Shown: positions 49,191 through 62,088 of the stretch, piece after piece
How positions within the stretch are numbered: position 1 is the stretch's first letter
Layout of the letters: each line of letters opens with the position of its first letter
NCBI GenBank assembly: GCA_020284085.1
Contig: JACEVL010000344.1
Location: 1,281,006 to 1,345,005 of the forward strand
Reading direction: 5' to 3'
Length of the DNA stretch: 64,000 nt
From: Aporrectodea caliginosa
Taxonomy: Eukaryota; Annelida; Clitellata; Crassiclitellata; Lumbricidae
Notes under the pieces: generated by a model
The model's input: only the letters and a program-made list of their open reading frames with translations
What the model was told of the DNA's origin: nothing
The model's database searches: none
Translations under genes and position numbers: made by a program

Positions 49191-50379
49191 CGGTCAATCA
49201 GTTTAGATGCGGTGTGTGTGTGCGTTGGTAGGTGTGTCCTTGACAGGAGTTTCGTTGTAACCCTACTAAGTGAGATGAGAAAATTAGACAACGAAAGATC
49301 TTTACAATCGGATGCCCTCGAGTTGAACAAAAGGCTATGACCATCATCAATATGTCCGTTCATTTGGTCAACCAAGACGACGCCATTTCACGTCTGTATC
49401 AATCGTGTATGGTTCTTCTGTTTCACTGAAACGAGGCCGCCATTTTGATCTGGTTCCTAGAAATCAATACTAGACAATATCGAGCCTCCTCAGACTTGAA
49501 ACTATCGTCTGCCGTCTGCCACAGAGAAATCTCGAAATCTCGGTGATGCAACGACGAACCAGGATCTTTGGAGCAGCCTCAACCATCAATCACGGAGACA
49601 TTCTACGACTCATTGACAGAGGTCAGTCCTGCGTTGCAGATCTGGTGGCTGCTTCAGAATATCTACATCTTCAACATCTGTGAAAGAGTGCTGGTCAATA
49701 AGTACAATATTGCGCTGCTGATATCATTCCGTTATTATCAATCCTCATCCATAGGGAGCGAAGCAAATAGCTGCAATTTGTATGGCAGTTGTATTTTTGA
49801 GTTAAACAAGCGAGTAAGAAACTGTATTTGTGGAAAGTTCGGGATATTGAACTGAAACAAGGACTCTAGTATAAGCCTACAAGGTGGGCTATTTCAGTAA
49901 TACGGTTTCAAAACTTTCATGTTGCCTGTACAAAGTTTGTTCAGCTATACAGCCGAGCACACCGCGAGTGTAAGAGATTGACACATTAAATTGATAAAGT
50001 TCGAGCTATGTCATCAATTTTATTCGATTTGTGACGCTAAAGGAATAATCAGGTTTACATAAGCTACATAGCCATCTCTTGTATGCAGGCTATTCCGAAT
50101 ATGACAAAGACTTCAACTTATGCTACAACAAGTTTATTGTTACAGGATGCCCAACTTGAAATTTTAGCGAAATCGTATACGGCAGAGGCTAACAGTTGCT
50201 CCGCTTTACATACGAGTTAAAACGATGAAGTTCTTCATTTTCCCGCAAAGTTATGCATTTCCAAACTTTAAACTTGGATACATGTAGGCTATGCATGCTC
50301 ACTTGCTCAGTGACAGTCAGTGTATTGCAATTTTTTACTTTCGACAAAATTAGGCCTAATACTGCTTCTAACACGCTTG
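49191..50379. other. Intergenic DNA
   Basis: No recognised gene. A frame near 49540-49620 ends at a GTCAGT donor-like site but has no known domain. Confidence 0.45.
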
Positions 50380-50960
50380 TTTAACTCAAAAATACCTACT
50401 TCCTTGCAAATTACAGCTGTGTGCTTCGCTCCTTATGGAATAACCTTCAGCTGGAACGTATCAATTCTATCGCTCCAGCTCTCCAAAAACATACCATTTA
50501 ACAGACTTTGCATGTGTTTAGGCAATCGAAAACACTTATTTCTCCAACAAATTACAGTCACATGCTTCGTTCCATTCAGCTAGAACTGTTGTACATATCG
50601 GTTTCAACGCCCAATCTTTCCAAACATGTACATTTTAGTGCTTTGCATGTGTCGTTTGCCTATTCGAAAACACGTCTTGTCATCAAATTACACCCACATG
50701 CATTGTTCTCTCCATCTAAAACTGTCGTTCATATCAGTTTCACAATCCAAAGTCACCAAAATGCACAGTTTCCATGCTTTTTATTTGCGCTTCTATCGAA
50801 AACTTTCCCTACAAATTGCATGTACACACTTAGTCTCTATGAATAAATTTCAGCTGGAATTACTATACCTAGCGCTTCCATTATTAGAATTATCTAAAAA
50901 TACACCATGCTTTTTCAATCGAAAACATCCTTTTCACCCAAGTTGTAACCGCATGCATTC
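50380..50960. repeat. Degenerate tandem repeat, about 150-bp units
   Basis: Four to five diverged units share the blocks TCGAAAACAC, CAAATTACAG(T/C)CACATGC, TCAGCTGGAA, CCAAAAACATAC and CTTTGCATGTGT in constant order. Units begin near 50385, 50527, 50665 and 50795. Confidence 0.7.
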
Positions 50961-52170
50961 AATCAATGTTCCCTCTAATTTTCTGGAGTCTGTGTGCACA
51001 TAATGCAGCTTAAGTTCTTTATCACTTCCACAATGTCCTAATGTTCTCTTATATTTTTCCTCTACTGTTTGTTTCCTTACCTTTGCGAGCAAATTAAGCA
51101 AAGTGAAGTCATTAGATTGGATTAAATTGTAAGTAGCTGAATGTGGCTGACTGAGCCGCTGAAGAAAATTAGAGTTGCTTGTAATTATCTTTCCATTATC
51201 TACATTGATTTTAAATTTTCTGGACTTCGTGCAGACATAAAAGTGTATGATAGATGCACTTTGTCCGTTTCCTCTCAGGAGTTTAGTTTATTTGTGTCCA
51301 GCTTATAGTAGCGACGTGCTTTTACCCTCTGTACCGATGGATTCTGTTGCTTAGTCTCTTGGTTGGTGCTGTTAAATCGTTTAATTTTCCACTTCAGTTC
51401 TGCTGTGGGAACCGGTATTCGTTTCCATTTCCTGTCTTCCATTCTGACTCCTGTTTCTTCCTATTCACTGCTGTTTTGACCGCTTCAGCAGAACTTAGAG
51501 CACTCTGGACTTCTAAGTATGCTAGATATTCTCGGAAAGCGGTGCTACACAACATGCATATGAACACCCGACGTACTTTCTGTTTTACCTGTTGTTTCTA
51601 TGACGTTAGCAGCAGCAGCAGCAGCAGCAGCTGGTGCACGTTACTTCACCGCTACAGCAGACTGTTTCCAAATGTCCAGATTTTGTTTACATCTGCTGAA
51701 CCTTTTGGGTTTGGCACAGGTGTAGGCCAAGACTCTACATCTATGTCCCTCGACCATTAAGAAATTTAGAAGCTATATTCCCTGAGCAGGAACCCTGAAA
51801 AAGCTGGCAAACGTGGGTGGCATCGCCGCCTTTGATACCACATGTGGATATCAGAGCCAGTCCTAAGCCTGGAACTCTCTTTAAGGGAGAAGCGCGAAGG
51901 TCGAACGGATGGGTGCAGATACTCCGTTCGTAAAGAAAAAAAAATACGAATGAAATCCAATGCAAGCATTGGACCCCAAAAGGGCCTCGGCCCAGGGATC
52001 CGAGGCAAGCGTTGGACACCTACGGGCCTTCGGCCCATGGATCCTGATGATGATGATGATGATTCCCTGAGTATAGAAAGCAAGGCAGAGTAGGCCTACA
52101 TCAGTACATGCATACATGTATCTACTTTATCTTCTTTGATAAGGTAGATACAGCAGATACAAAAGTATAT
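50961..52170. other. Intergenic DNA
   Basis: No intact gene. (CAG)n is short at 51610-51632. A segment at 51950-52045 repeats the pattern GCAAGCATTGGAC..GGGCCTCGGCCCA / GCAAGCGTTGGACAC..GGGCCTTCGGCCCA, two diverged copies about 50 bp apart. Confidence 0.5.
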
Positions 52171-52389
52171 ACAATACAACTGCCTTTGATATCGCCCTTC
52201 TTCCTAAGGTGGCCCCAAGCTCAGAAGTGCACACGCCTCGGCGGCGCAGAAGCAATTATATTGCAGAGCAATTGTGCGCGAAGGACTTGCTCAAGGTCCC
52301 TACACAGTTAAACCACCCCGGACGACGGTTGAACCCGTACTCTCGACGTTACTGGTCAACCGCTCTAACCAGTCGGCCACCGTGCCACA
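52171..52389 (-). mobile_element. tRNA-derived SINE, second family, copy 2
   Basis: On the - strand it starts GTGGCACGGTGGCCGACTGG, has GGGTTCAACCGTCGTCCGGG in the B box region, core GTAGGGACCTTGAGCAAGTC, and ends in GTTGTATTGT. It is co-linear with 5048-5271. The flanks ACAAAAGTAT and ACAAGTAT may be a decayed target duplication. Confidence 0.88.
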
Positions 52390-52531
52390 CAAGTATCATG
52401 CCTTGCTTTCTATACAATTCTTCGTACTATTTCGCCCATATGATTTGAACATTTTTCCTCGTCTTCTTCTATGAATACATTGTGTTACTCCTTTAGCGCC
52501 ATAATTCTCTTCTCTCTGTCCCTTCTGATTA

Positions 52532-53891
52532 CACTGGACAACAAATTTTAACTTTTTTTTGCTGCCTAAAAAACTTTAGCTGTTCTATATAGATTTTGGC
52601 ACGCTGAATCCAGTGGTGTTCTCAGAATTTTTGTATCACGTCAGGTTTTTGAGAAAAATGGTTTGCAAGATTTTAAAAGAAATGCCCAGAAAGTTACTTA
52701 GTGCATAGATTTCACTGGACAACAAATTTTAACTTTTCTTTGCTTCCTAAAAAACTTTAGCTGTTCTATATAGATTTTGGCACGCTGAATCCAGTGGTGT
52801 TCTCGGAATATTTTTACCACGTAAGGTTTTGAAAAATAGTTTGCAAGATTTTAAAAGAAATGCCCAGAAATTTACTTTTAGTTGGACAACAAATTTTAAC
52901 TTTTTGCTTCCTAAAAAACTTTACTGTTCTATATAGATTTTGGCACGCTGAATCCAGTGGTGTTCTCAGAATTTTTGTATCACGTCAGGTTTTGAGAAAA
53001 ATGGTTTGCAAGATTTTAAAAGAAATGCCAGAAATTTACTTAGTGCATAGATTTACAATGTACTGTTATTTACTTTTTGGACATTTTAAAACTGAACAAC
53101 CGCTGATTTGCGTTTGTATATATTGAATACAAACGCAAATCAGCGGATTGTTCATTGTAAATCTAGTAAATAAATATAAACACTAAGTAAATTTCTCGGC
53201 ATTTCTTTTAAAATCTTGCAAACCATTTTTCTCAAAACCTGACGTGATACAAAAATTCTGAGAACACCACTGGATTCAGCGTGCCAAAATCTATATAGCA
53301 GCTAAAGTTTGTTGGGAAGCAAAGAAAAGTTAAAATTTGTTGTCCAGTGAAATCTATGCACTAAGTAACTTTCTGGGCATTTCTTTTAAAATCTTGCAAA
53401 CCATTTTTCTCAAAAACCTGACGTGATACAAAAATTCTGAGAACACCACTGGATTCAGCGTGCCAAAATCTATATAGAACAGCTAAAGTTTTTAGGAAGC
53501 AAAAAAAGTTAAAATTTGTTGTCCAGTGAAATCTATGCACTAAAAGTAAATTTCTGGGCATTTCTTTTAAAATCTTGCAAACTATTTTTCTCAAAAACCT
53601 TACGTGGTAAAAATATTCCGAGAACACCACTGGATTCAGCGTGCCAAAATCTATATAGAACAGCTAAAGTTTTTTAGGAAGCAAAGAAAAGTTAAAATTT
53701 GTTGTCCAGTGAAATCTATGCACTAAGTAACTTTCTGGGCATTTCTTTTAAAATCTTGCAAACCATTTTTCTCAAAAACCTGACGTGATACAAAAATTCT
53801 GAGAACACCACTGGATTCAGCGTGCCAAAATCTATATAGAACAGCTAAAGTTTTTTAGGCAGCAAAAAAAGTTAAAATTTGTTGTCCAGTG
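52532..53891. mobile_element. 1360-bp foldback element of about 181-bp units with central hairpin, TTA duplication
   Basis: It begins CACTGGACAACAAATTTTAA and ends with the complement, flanked by TTA at 52529-52531 and 53892-53894. The left arm holds three direct units (starts 52532, 52713, about 52881). The right arm holds four inverted units. The arms meet in a perfect hairpin around 53094-53154 (AACAACCGCTGATTTGCG... and its complement). A 3-bp TWA duplication is the rule for PIF/Harbinger elements, so a Harbinger-related non-autonomous element is the best guess. No transposase is present. Confidence 0.85.
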
Positions 53892-53894
53892 TTA

Positions 53895-54600
53895 TTTCTG
53901 GCGAGGCTCTCTCTCTTTCGAAAACAATGGCATACGGTTTTTATGTTACTACACCTTCGTTGGAAAGGCATCGTTAGCTATTGCTTTTTTGCTTCTATAG
54001 TAAACCTTATGTTTTAGTTGCAACTTAGATTGCATCCAGCTGAAGTACTTGATTTATTCAGTGTAAAATACGCCTTTCAAGGAACGTTCCATTAAAATAG
54101 GGGAAAACGAAATGATTTCATAATTTGGAATTTCGAAGTTTCCAAAGACAATTGATATTCTCGCATCGAGACAGTTTTGGTCGCACACACGTACACGCAC
54201 ACATATATATGTATGTATGTATAAGTTCATATATACATGTGTATGTATGTATGTATAGTATACATAGGTGACAGAGAGAGAGACAGACAGACAGACAGAG
54301 AGAGTACGATAAATAGATAATCTGATTTCGCAATACTTGAAGAAGCGAAGGATAAGAGACGCGAGACGAGAGGACCCCCCCCACTCCTGGCAGGTCAAAT
54401 CCGATCGACGCCTTAGGCAAATGTAAATGTATCAGGCACATAAGGACTAAAAGGATGATAACGATGAGTGAGGAGGAGGAAGAGGAGGAGGACGAAGAGG
54501 AGGAACAGGAGGAGGATTTCTTATCAGTAGAAGATGATGTCTTTGCCTCACTCTATCTCTAGATACAGCGACGGTCGGTCGTCTGTCAAAGAACCACCGA
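53895..54600. other. Intergenic DNA
   Basis: A GTAT/GAGACAGA-type microsatellite lies at about 54205-54305. A GGA-rich tract lies at 54470-54515. No gene was recognised. Confidence 0.5.
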
Positions 54601-55022
54601 CCGCCTCCTCCTCTACCGTCTCCTCCCTCCTCCTCCTCCTTCTCCTCCTCCACCTCCACCTCCACCTCCACCTCCTTCTCCACCTTCTCCTCCTCCTCCT
54701 TCTCCACCTTCTCCTCCTCCTCCTTCTCCACCTTCTCCTCCTCCTCCTCGTTCTCCACCTTCTCCTTCTTCTCCTCTACCTTCTCCTCCCTCCTTCTCCT
54801 CCTCTACCTTCTCCTCCCTCCTCCTACTCCTTCTCCTCCTCCTCCACCTCCACCTCCTCCTCCTTCTCCACCTTCTCCTCCTCCTCCTTCTCCACCTTCT
54901 CCTTCTCCTCCTCTACCTTCTCCTCCCTCCTTCTCCTTCTCCTTCTCCTCCTCCTCTACCTTCTCCTCCCTCCTCCTTCTCCTTCTCCTCCTCCTCCTCT
55001 TCGTCGTCGTCGTCGTCGTCGT
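54601..55022. repeat. CCT/CCA/CTT pyrimidine tract
   Basis: About 400 bp of (CTC/CTT/CCA)n with an embedded longer periodicity (CACCTTCTCCTCCTCCTC), ending in (GTC)n at 55003-55021. The poly-Leu and Glu/Val frames are artefacts. Confidence 0.95.
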
Positions 55023-56177
55023 TTCTCATGAAACGCACATTCGGTTTCTTTGCAATGAATGCGTCGTCGGTCGATGCGAATGGACGACGTCAGTAGATCT
55101 AGAACTGTGTCCACTGACAATGAACCGGAAGGAGAGGAGACCACGTGTTATATATGGAGAGGAGAGGAAACTCATTCACGATAAGCATCGCTCATATGAA
55201 AGATAGAAAGAGACCAGAACTCGAAAAGAACATCATTATGACTGTAATTATGATGATGATGATAATAACGATTATGAGGACGACAATGATGAATGATGAT
55301 GCTCTGAAATGATGTATCTGGCACATGAGGCCTTAGGCTTAGGACGATGGTGTTGATGGCAGTGGCGGTTGTAGTGATGATGGCTGTAGTCAGACTTGTA
55401 TGCGAGACTTAAAACTTAGACCGAGGCCGAGACACTAGGTCCACGACAATTCAAAACAGCTCAACACTGAGGCTTTTCGGCATTTAGTCCACAGGGTAGC
55501 ACACATTACAGAATAAAAATTGAAACAACTTGGACCCAAATCCCGAAACATTTCTTCTCTCAACCGTCAGCCGCTCAAAATAAATATTTAAGTGATTCTA
55601 AAATTTAAACCAATAATATTCCATAAATTTACGACATAACTCACTTTGAGAAACTAGATGTTGTTCCAATCGTTTCGCTTGTGGTGGTTTTTCACCAGCG
55701 GCAAATGGCATGTCATTTCTTTTGTTTGCCCCTGACTTCTAATTGCGTGAATGCAAATTTGAATATTTCAGGTTCTTTATGAGACATTTTGTAATATCTG
55801 CACTGATAGAAAATCGAAATAAAGTAGAAATTGCTCGTTTCAATATCTGTTAAGTCAGTATTAACCAGAAAGACCGCTTTTCTAAACTTCCGGTGTGTTT
55901 AGCACTTCCAACTTACTAGTTATCACATCGGCACAGGACAATTTTATAGCGCAAGAAGTTCAGGAGTCTCGAGACCATACAACTCTGGCTGTAGTGGTGT
56001 TGATGATAATGACACTGATTAGGTGATGCCGCTGATGATGACGACGATGATGATGATGACGATGACGACGACGACGACGACGATGATGGAATCGATGATA
56101 TGCGATTGGACTTAGCAAGAGATGCACTGAAGTTGATTGACTGAGAAGCATTAAGAACAGAGTGTTTTGGAACTATG
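55023..56177. other. Intergenic DNA
   Basis: No gene was recognised. GAT-rich tracts lie at 55246-55300, and GAC/GAT tracts at about 56035-56100. Confidence 0.5.
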
Positions 56178-56279
56178 CCCTCCTCCTCCTCCTCCTCCTC
56201 CTCCTCCTCCTCCTCCTCCTCCTCCTCCTCCTCCTCCTCCTCCTCCTCCTCCTCCTCCTCCTCCTCCTCCTCCTCCTCT
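56178..56279. repeat. (CTC)n microsatellite
   Basis: About 33 CTC/CCT trinucleotides. It gives poly-Leu, poly-Glu and poly-Gly frames. Confidence 0.97.
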
Positions 56280-56336
56280 TCCCTCTGAATTACCTTTGGT
56301 CGAAATTGTCCCTTTGTGATGACGGCGACGCGGAGC

Positions 56337-56370
<34 letters not shown>

Positions 56371-56693
56371 TCAATTCGACCTATCATGGAATAAATTGCG
56401 TGCAATGAAGATTAGCGCAGCTGACGATAAAGAACATCGGAATATGAATAATATGAAGAACTACTTTATTTGCAACTGAATCAATTACAACCGTCGTCGA
56501 TTTATCGCTGCCAATTAAGTTAACAGCAATAATTGGGAAATTCATCTAATGGACGACATACCTATTCCTATTCCTAACAGTAGAGATGCAATAACTCTCG
56601 AAAGACATTCAGCTCAACCATTCGGATCTATGACCCGATGCCATGTGGCATTTGCATAATTAGAAATTATAAAAGTGATATATCTGGAACGGC

Positions 56694-57540
<847 letters not shown>

Positions 57541-59099
57541 TTCTCACGACCATTAGGAAAATAATAACAATATTATTCTGTTATATAATTATTTAATAAT
57601 TTTTATTATTTTCATTGTTATTATTGTTTTCACTATTTTTATTATGGCTTCTAGCGGAGACTGAGTTAGATGGTATACTACGTCTCTAAAGTATCATCAG
57701 ACCCTATTTTACTTTTGGCTCTGAAGACAATGACCTTCAGGCACCGGATCCTTAATAATATGTTTGTTTATAATAGGAGATAATGATGCGAACTGCTAAC
57801 AAACCCATCACATCTGCAATGGCTCAGAAGATCGCACGATCTGGTTCGCTAGCAGTGCGCTTGAGTATCTTTTGTAAACAAGCATCATCGCTGTTCAAAT
57901 CCAACAATTCGAAAACAAACTCTATCTATCCACGCGTTGTTACGGATCATAAAGGTTTCTTCGTAATCGATTGATGGATGAAAGGAGGTCGAGAAGAAAA
58001 GGAAAGATATGAAATAAGTCAAGAAGAAGAACACTGAGCGGACAACGAATGGATAAACGTCATCAATGAACAAACAGGCAGAGCAAAATACGACATTTAG
58101 AGAGCGTTACATTGCAATTCTGAGTCTTTGGAAAATAGCGCCTGCTTCTTTCGAGTCATAGGAGATCTGAAAACGGTCACCGCTCCAACTCATCAATTAG
58201 ACCAATGGACCAAGAACCTCGAAGGTCAAAGGTCAATTGCTGTGTTAGAAGCAGCAGCGAATCCTTACTCACAACCGACCGAAACAGAGTATATATGAGA
58301 AGCAAACAGGAGACCATTTCTAACTGTAAGTGTAACTGAACATTTGTAAACCCTGTTTCCAGATAAACTAACCAGATGCGCTCTCAAAGGAGTGGCCGAA
58401 ATTATGCCAAATGACACGAAGGACTACATCGTCTCTTCTCATTATCATAACTTAGAATCCGTTTTTCTTTGCCAAAAACGGAGGGGCAATGTGTTTCCTG
58501 GCTTAATTAGTTCAGTGATATCGACTCAGAACTTTAAACGTTCGGGTCTGTCATGAAATACTTCAGGTCATTAACCTTATATTATTGATCCCAATGGCGT
58601 CATCTGCAGAGACAGTTTTGCCACCAAATGCGCCATGTAAACGTCGTCGTTCTGTGCTTCGAGAGGTATCTGTGATCGTTCGTCTGATGAAGGGGGCGAT
58701 TATATTGACGTCATATTATCCTGAGTCGTGTGAGACGTTTTATTTGTTTGGCTACCAATTAACGAGGGATAACCTTTACGGCTGCAGTCATGCCAAGAGG
58801 GCGCACAGCAGATTGAAGGGTGTATACGATCGGCAGTCGGTCATAATTCAGAGGGACAAGGCACATAGGCAGAAGCCAGCACAGAGGCCAGGCACAGAGG
58901 CCAGGCACAGAGGCCAGACACAGAGGCCAGGCAGGTCTTACAAGAAGCTGTCTGTCGTCTCGCTGCCAATGAGTAGCCGACTGTTGATAGGAATTCACTA
59001 GTAATGGGTCTTGTTATATTGGCCAAAGTGAGCTGTGTCGGTAAGATGATGGTTGGATAGTTGCTTGAATTAGTGGAGGAACGTGCCTGTGCATTTTTC
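57541..59099. other. Intergenic DNA
   Basis: No recognised gene. A short 11-13 bp tandem repeat (GGCACAGAGGCCA) lies at 58878-58935. Confidence 0.5.
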
Positions 59100-59103
59100 T
59101 TCA

Positions 59104-60699
59104 GTCATTTCAAGTTGATGTAAAAGTTTCGTTTTCACTACCAATTTGAAGGTAGATCAATATTCGTCCGAGGGGAAAGCATGCAGATAAAAATGAAGCG
59201 TGGGGGGCTCGAAAACCCCCTCTGGCCTATGGGAAATATATGTATTTTTTCCAGTCATTTCAAATATATGCAAAAGTTTCTTTTTCAGTACCAATTTGAA
59301 GGTAATGGTTTATAGACCAATATTGGTCCGAGGGGAAAGCATTCAGATGAAAAATTAAGTGTGGGGGCTCGAAAAAACCCTCCGACCTATGCAAAATATG
59401 CAAAGCATGCATGATAAAAAATGAAGCGTGTGTATTTTGCTCCAGTCATTTCCAGTAGATGCGTAACTCTCGTTTTTTCAGTACCAATTTGAAGGTAATG
59501 GTCTCTAGATCAATATTCGTCCGAGTGGAAAGCATTCAGATTAAAAAATGAAGCGTGGGGGTTCGAAACCCCCACCTCCGTCCTTTGCGAAATATGTGGA
59601 TTTTACTCCAGTCATTTCAAATAGATGCAAAAGTTTCTTTCTGAGTACCAATTTGAAGGTAAGGGTCTATAGATCAATACAGGTCCGAGGAGAAAGCATT
59701 CAGATAAAAAAAGCGTGGGGTTCGAAATCTCCCGGCCTATGCTAAATATGTAAACTGTTGTAATTTTTGATTGGATGGTCCGATTTGAACATTATTTGGT
59801 ATGTATGGATTCAGAATCATGAGTTGCAAGTGATATTAACATGCATATTGGACATAAAAGCGTGTATTGCATATAAAAGCGAGGGGGTTGTAAATCCCTC
59901 TTCCCCTGCCTATGCGAAATATGCGTATTTTGCTCCAGTCATTTCCAGTAGATGCATAACTTTTTTTTTTTCAGTACCAATTTGAAGGTAATGGTCTCTA
60001 GATCAATATTGGTCCGAGGGAAAGCATTCAGATTAAAAAATGAAGCGTGGGGGTTCGAAACCCCTCCATGCATCCTCTGCGAAATATGTTGAGTTTACTC
60101 CAGAGTATCTCAAATAGATGCAAAAGTTTCTTTTTCAGTACCAATTTGAAGGTGGATTACCTTCAAATTGGTACTGAAAAAAAAGAAATTTATGCATCTA
60201 CTGGAAATGACTGTAGCGAAATACGCATATTTCGCATAGGCAGGAAAAGGGATTTACAACCCCCACGCTTTTATATGCAATACACGCTTTTATGTCCAAT
60301 ATGCATGATAATATCACTTGCAACTCATGATTCTGAATCCATACATACCAAATATGTTCAAATCGGACCATCCAATCAAAAGTTACAACAGTTTACATAT
60401 TTAGCATAGGCCGGGGGATTTCGAACCCCCACAGTCATTATTTTTATCTGAATGCTTTCTTCTCGGACCTGTATTGATCTGTAGACCCTTACCTTCAAAT
60501 TGGTACTGAAGAAAGAAACTTTTGCATCTATTTGAAATGACTGGAGTAAAATCCACATATTTCGCAAAGGACGGAGGTGGGGGTTTCGAACCCCCACGCT
60601 TCATTTTTTAATCTGAATGCTTTCCACTCGGACGAATATTGATCTAGAGACCATTACCTTCAAATTGGTACTGAAAAAACGAAAGTTACGCATCTACTG
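59104..60699. mobile_element. Large foldback repeat with units carrying a T-arm-like palindrome
   Basis: Direct units of about 160-175 bp occupy 59104-60155 (key blocks CAGTCATTTC, AGTACCAATTTGAAGGTA, TCCGAGGGGAAAGCATTCAG, GCGTGGGGGTTCGAAACC). Inverted units run from 60157 to 60699, pairing closely with about 59456-59990. The axis is at about 60155-60165 (CAATTTGAAGGTGGATTACC). Most units contain GGGGGTTCGAAACCCCC or a variant, which matches the stem, loop and Pol III B box of a tRNA T-arm. No coding capacity or target duplication was found. Confidence 0.8.
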
Positions 60700-60898
60700 C
60701 AGTCTGCGGGTAAGTAGTGACAACACTGTCAATGCAACGGAATCAATAATATCAGATCATTTGCAATCTAAGAATGTATTCGTAATGTAAAACTGAAAAG
60801 TGGCTTCACTTAGATCAGTTCACGGATCAATTAACGATAGGATATTTGAAATGAAACTCTACTTGACTCAATTGTCAACAGGTTAACAGCTGAAGCCA

Positions 60899-60975
60899 AG
60901 ACTGACTGACTGACTGACTGACTGACTGACTGACTGACTGACTGACTGACTGACTGACTGACTGACTGACTGACA
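60899..60975. repeat. (ACTG)n microsatellite
   Basis: About 18 ACTG units, ending with ACAG variants. Confidence 0.96.
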
Positions 60976-62088
60976 GACAGACTGAAGCAGAAGCTATAAA
61001 CACTGCGAGTGAATGACAGAAATCTGCTTTATTTAGCACAACATATCTATATTATAATATAAGACAAATGTCATAAAGTCATAAAGTGAACATTTTTGTC
61101 ACGCTATGGGCTCATTTCGTTTCGGTAGGTGGCATTGCTAAAATTTTATACGTTATGAAGGTCGTAATAAACTGGACTCATTTCTTTTCAGTAGATGGCG
61201 CTGCTATAGCTCGAAACGCGTTAAGTACATGGATGTTGGCTCATTTCATTTCAGTAGGTGGCGCTGCGCTGTTTTAAACCGTCGGGTAGATTCAGATTTC
61301 CCCATAGTCTATTGTCCAACATGCGGCCCACGGGCTTGATGCCTGCGGGGTGATCTTTCCAATCATTTTTAGCCGTCTTAGGAGGGGAAAACATCTAGTG
61401 TCTATGGCCTAATGAAAGTAAACTCCCTATTCCCAAAATATACGTTGTCTCCATCCAATGTAGAGTATGCAATGCATGTATAAACCGCTTTATGCCACTT
61501 GATGCAGGTAAACACCTGAACCAATCCGCAACCACAAAATTTGTGTCCTCGTATCTCGAGGCCACAAATAAGGAAACGGAGGACAGAAGCCACGAAGACG
61601 AAGACGACGACGAGGTCAAGGTCGAGGGTCGAGGCCAAAATCTGTCGTTTGACTCGTGTCAGAGAATTTGTTGTTATCAGGCAGAGCTGCGGAACATTGA
61701 ACATTGCGTTTGCACGTGGACAGCTACGGAACCTACTATATCATTATTGCTATTATTATTATTATTTTATATATATTATTCAATTATTATCTCTATATTA
61801 TTATAACTTTATAATTTTTATCGTTCTTGTTATTTTGTCATCATAATTAGGCCCGTTGTATTATGTTTTCAATTATTTTTGTCATTATTATTCTAATATT
61901 AACTACATAAAACGTTAGCGAATGTAACGGCAGACAACAGGAATCATTGGGCTAATCGTACGAACACAGAGCTGAAAGAAGCAGTCGAGACAGTCTTACC
62001 GAGGCTGCTGCTGCTGCTGCTGAGGGAATTGACTAAACGGGCGATGATGGTCTCTGCAGTTGATACTAAGAGACAGCGTTACTTCTTC
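60976..62088. other. Region 3' of the receptor gene
   Basis: It includes three diverged copies of CTCATTTCNTTTCAGTAGRT followed by GGCGCTGC, beginning at 61111, 61177 and 61240. The receptor 3' UTR (- strand) should lie in the right part, but no polyadenylation signal was assigned with confidence. Confidence 0.5.

Noticed and set aside
49540..49622. Possible exon (MQRRTRIFGAASTINHGD..) ending at a GTCAGT donor-like site
   Set aside because: No acceptor, partner exon or recognisable family could be found nearby.
53361..53630. 89-residue - strand frame with repeated EKNGLQDFKRNAQK-like blocks
   Set aside because: The repetition reflects the 181-bp units of the foldback element. It is not conserved as protein between units, and indels change the frame.
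54534..55031. 165-residue Leu/Ser/Pro-rich + strand frame
   Set aside because: Arises entirely from the pyrimidine tract at 54601-55022.
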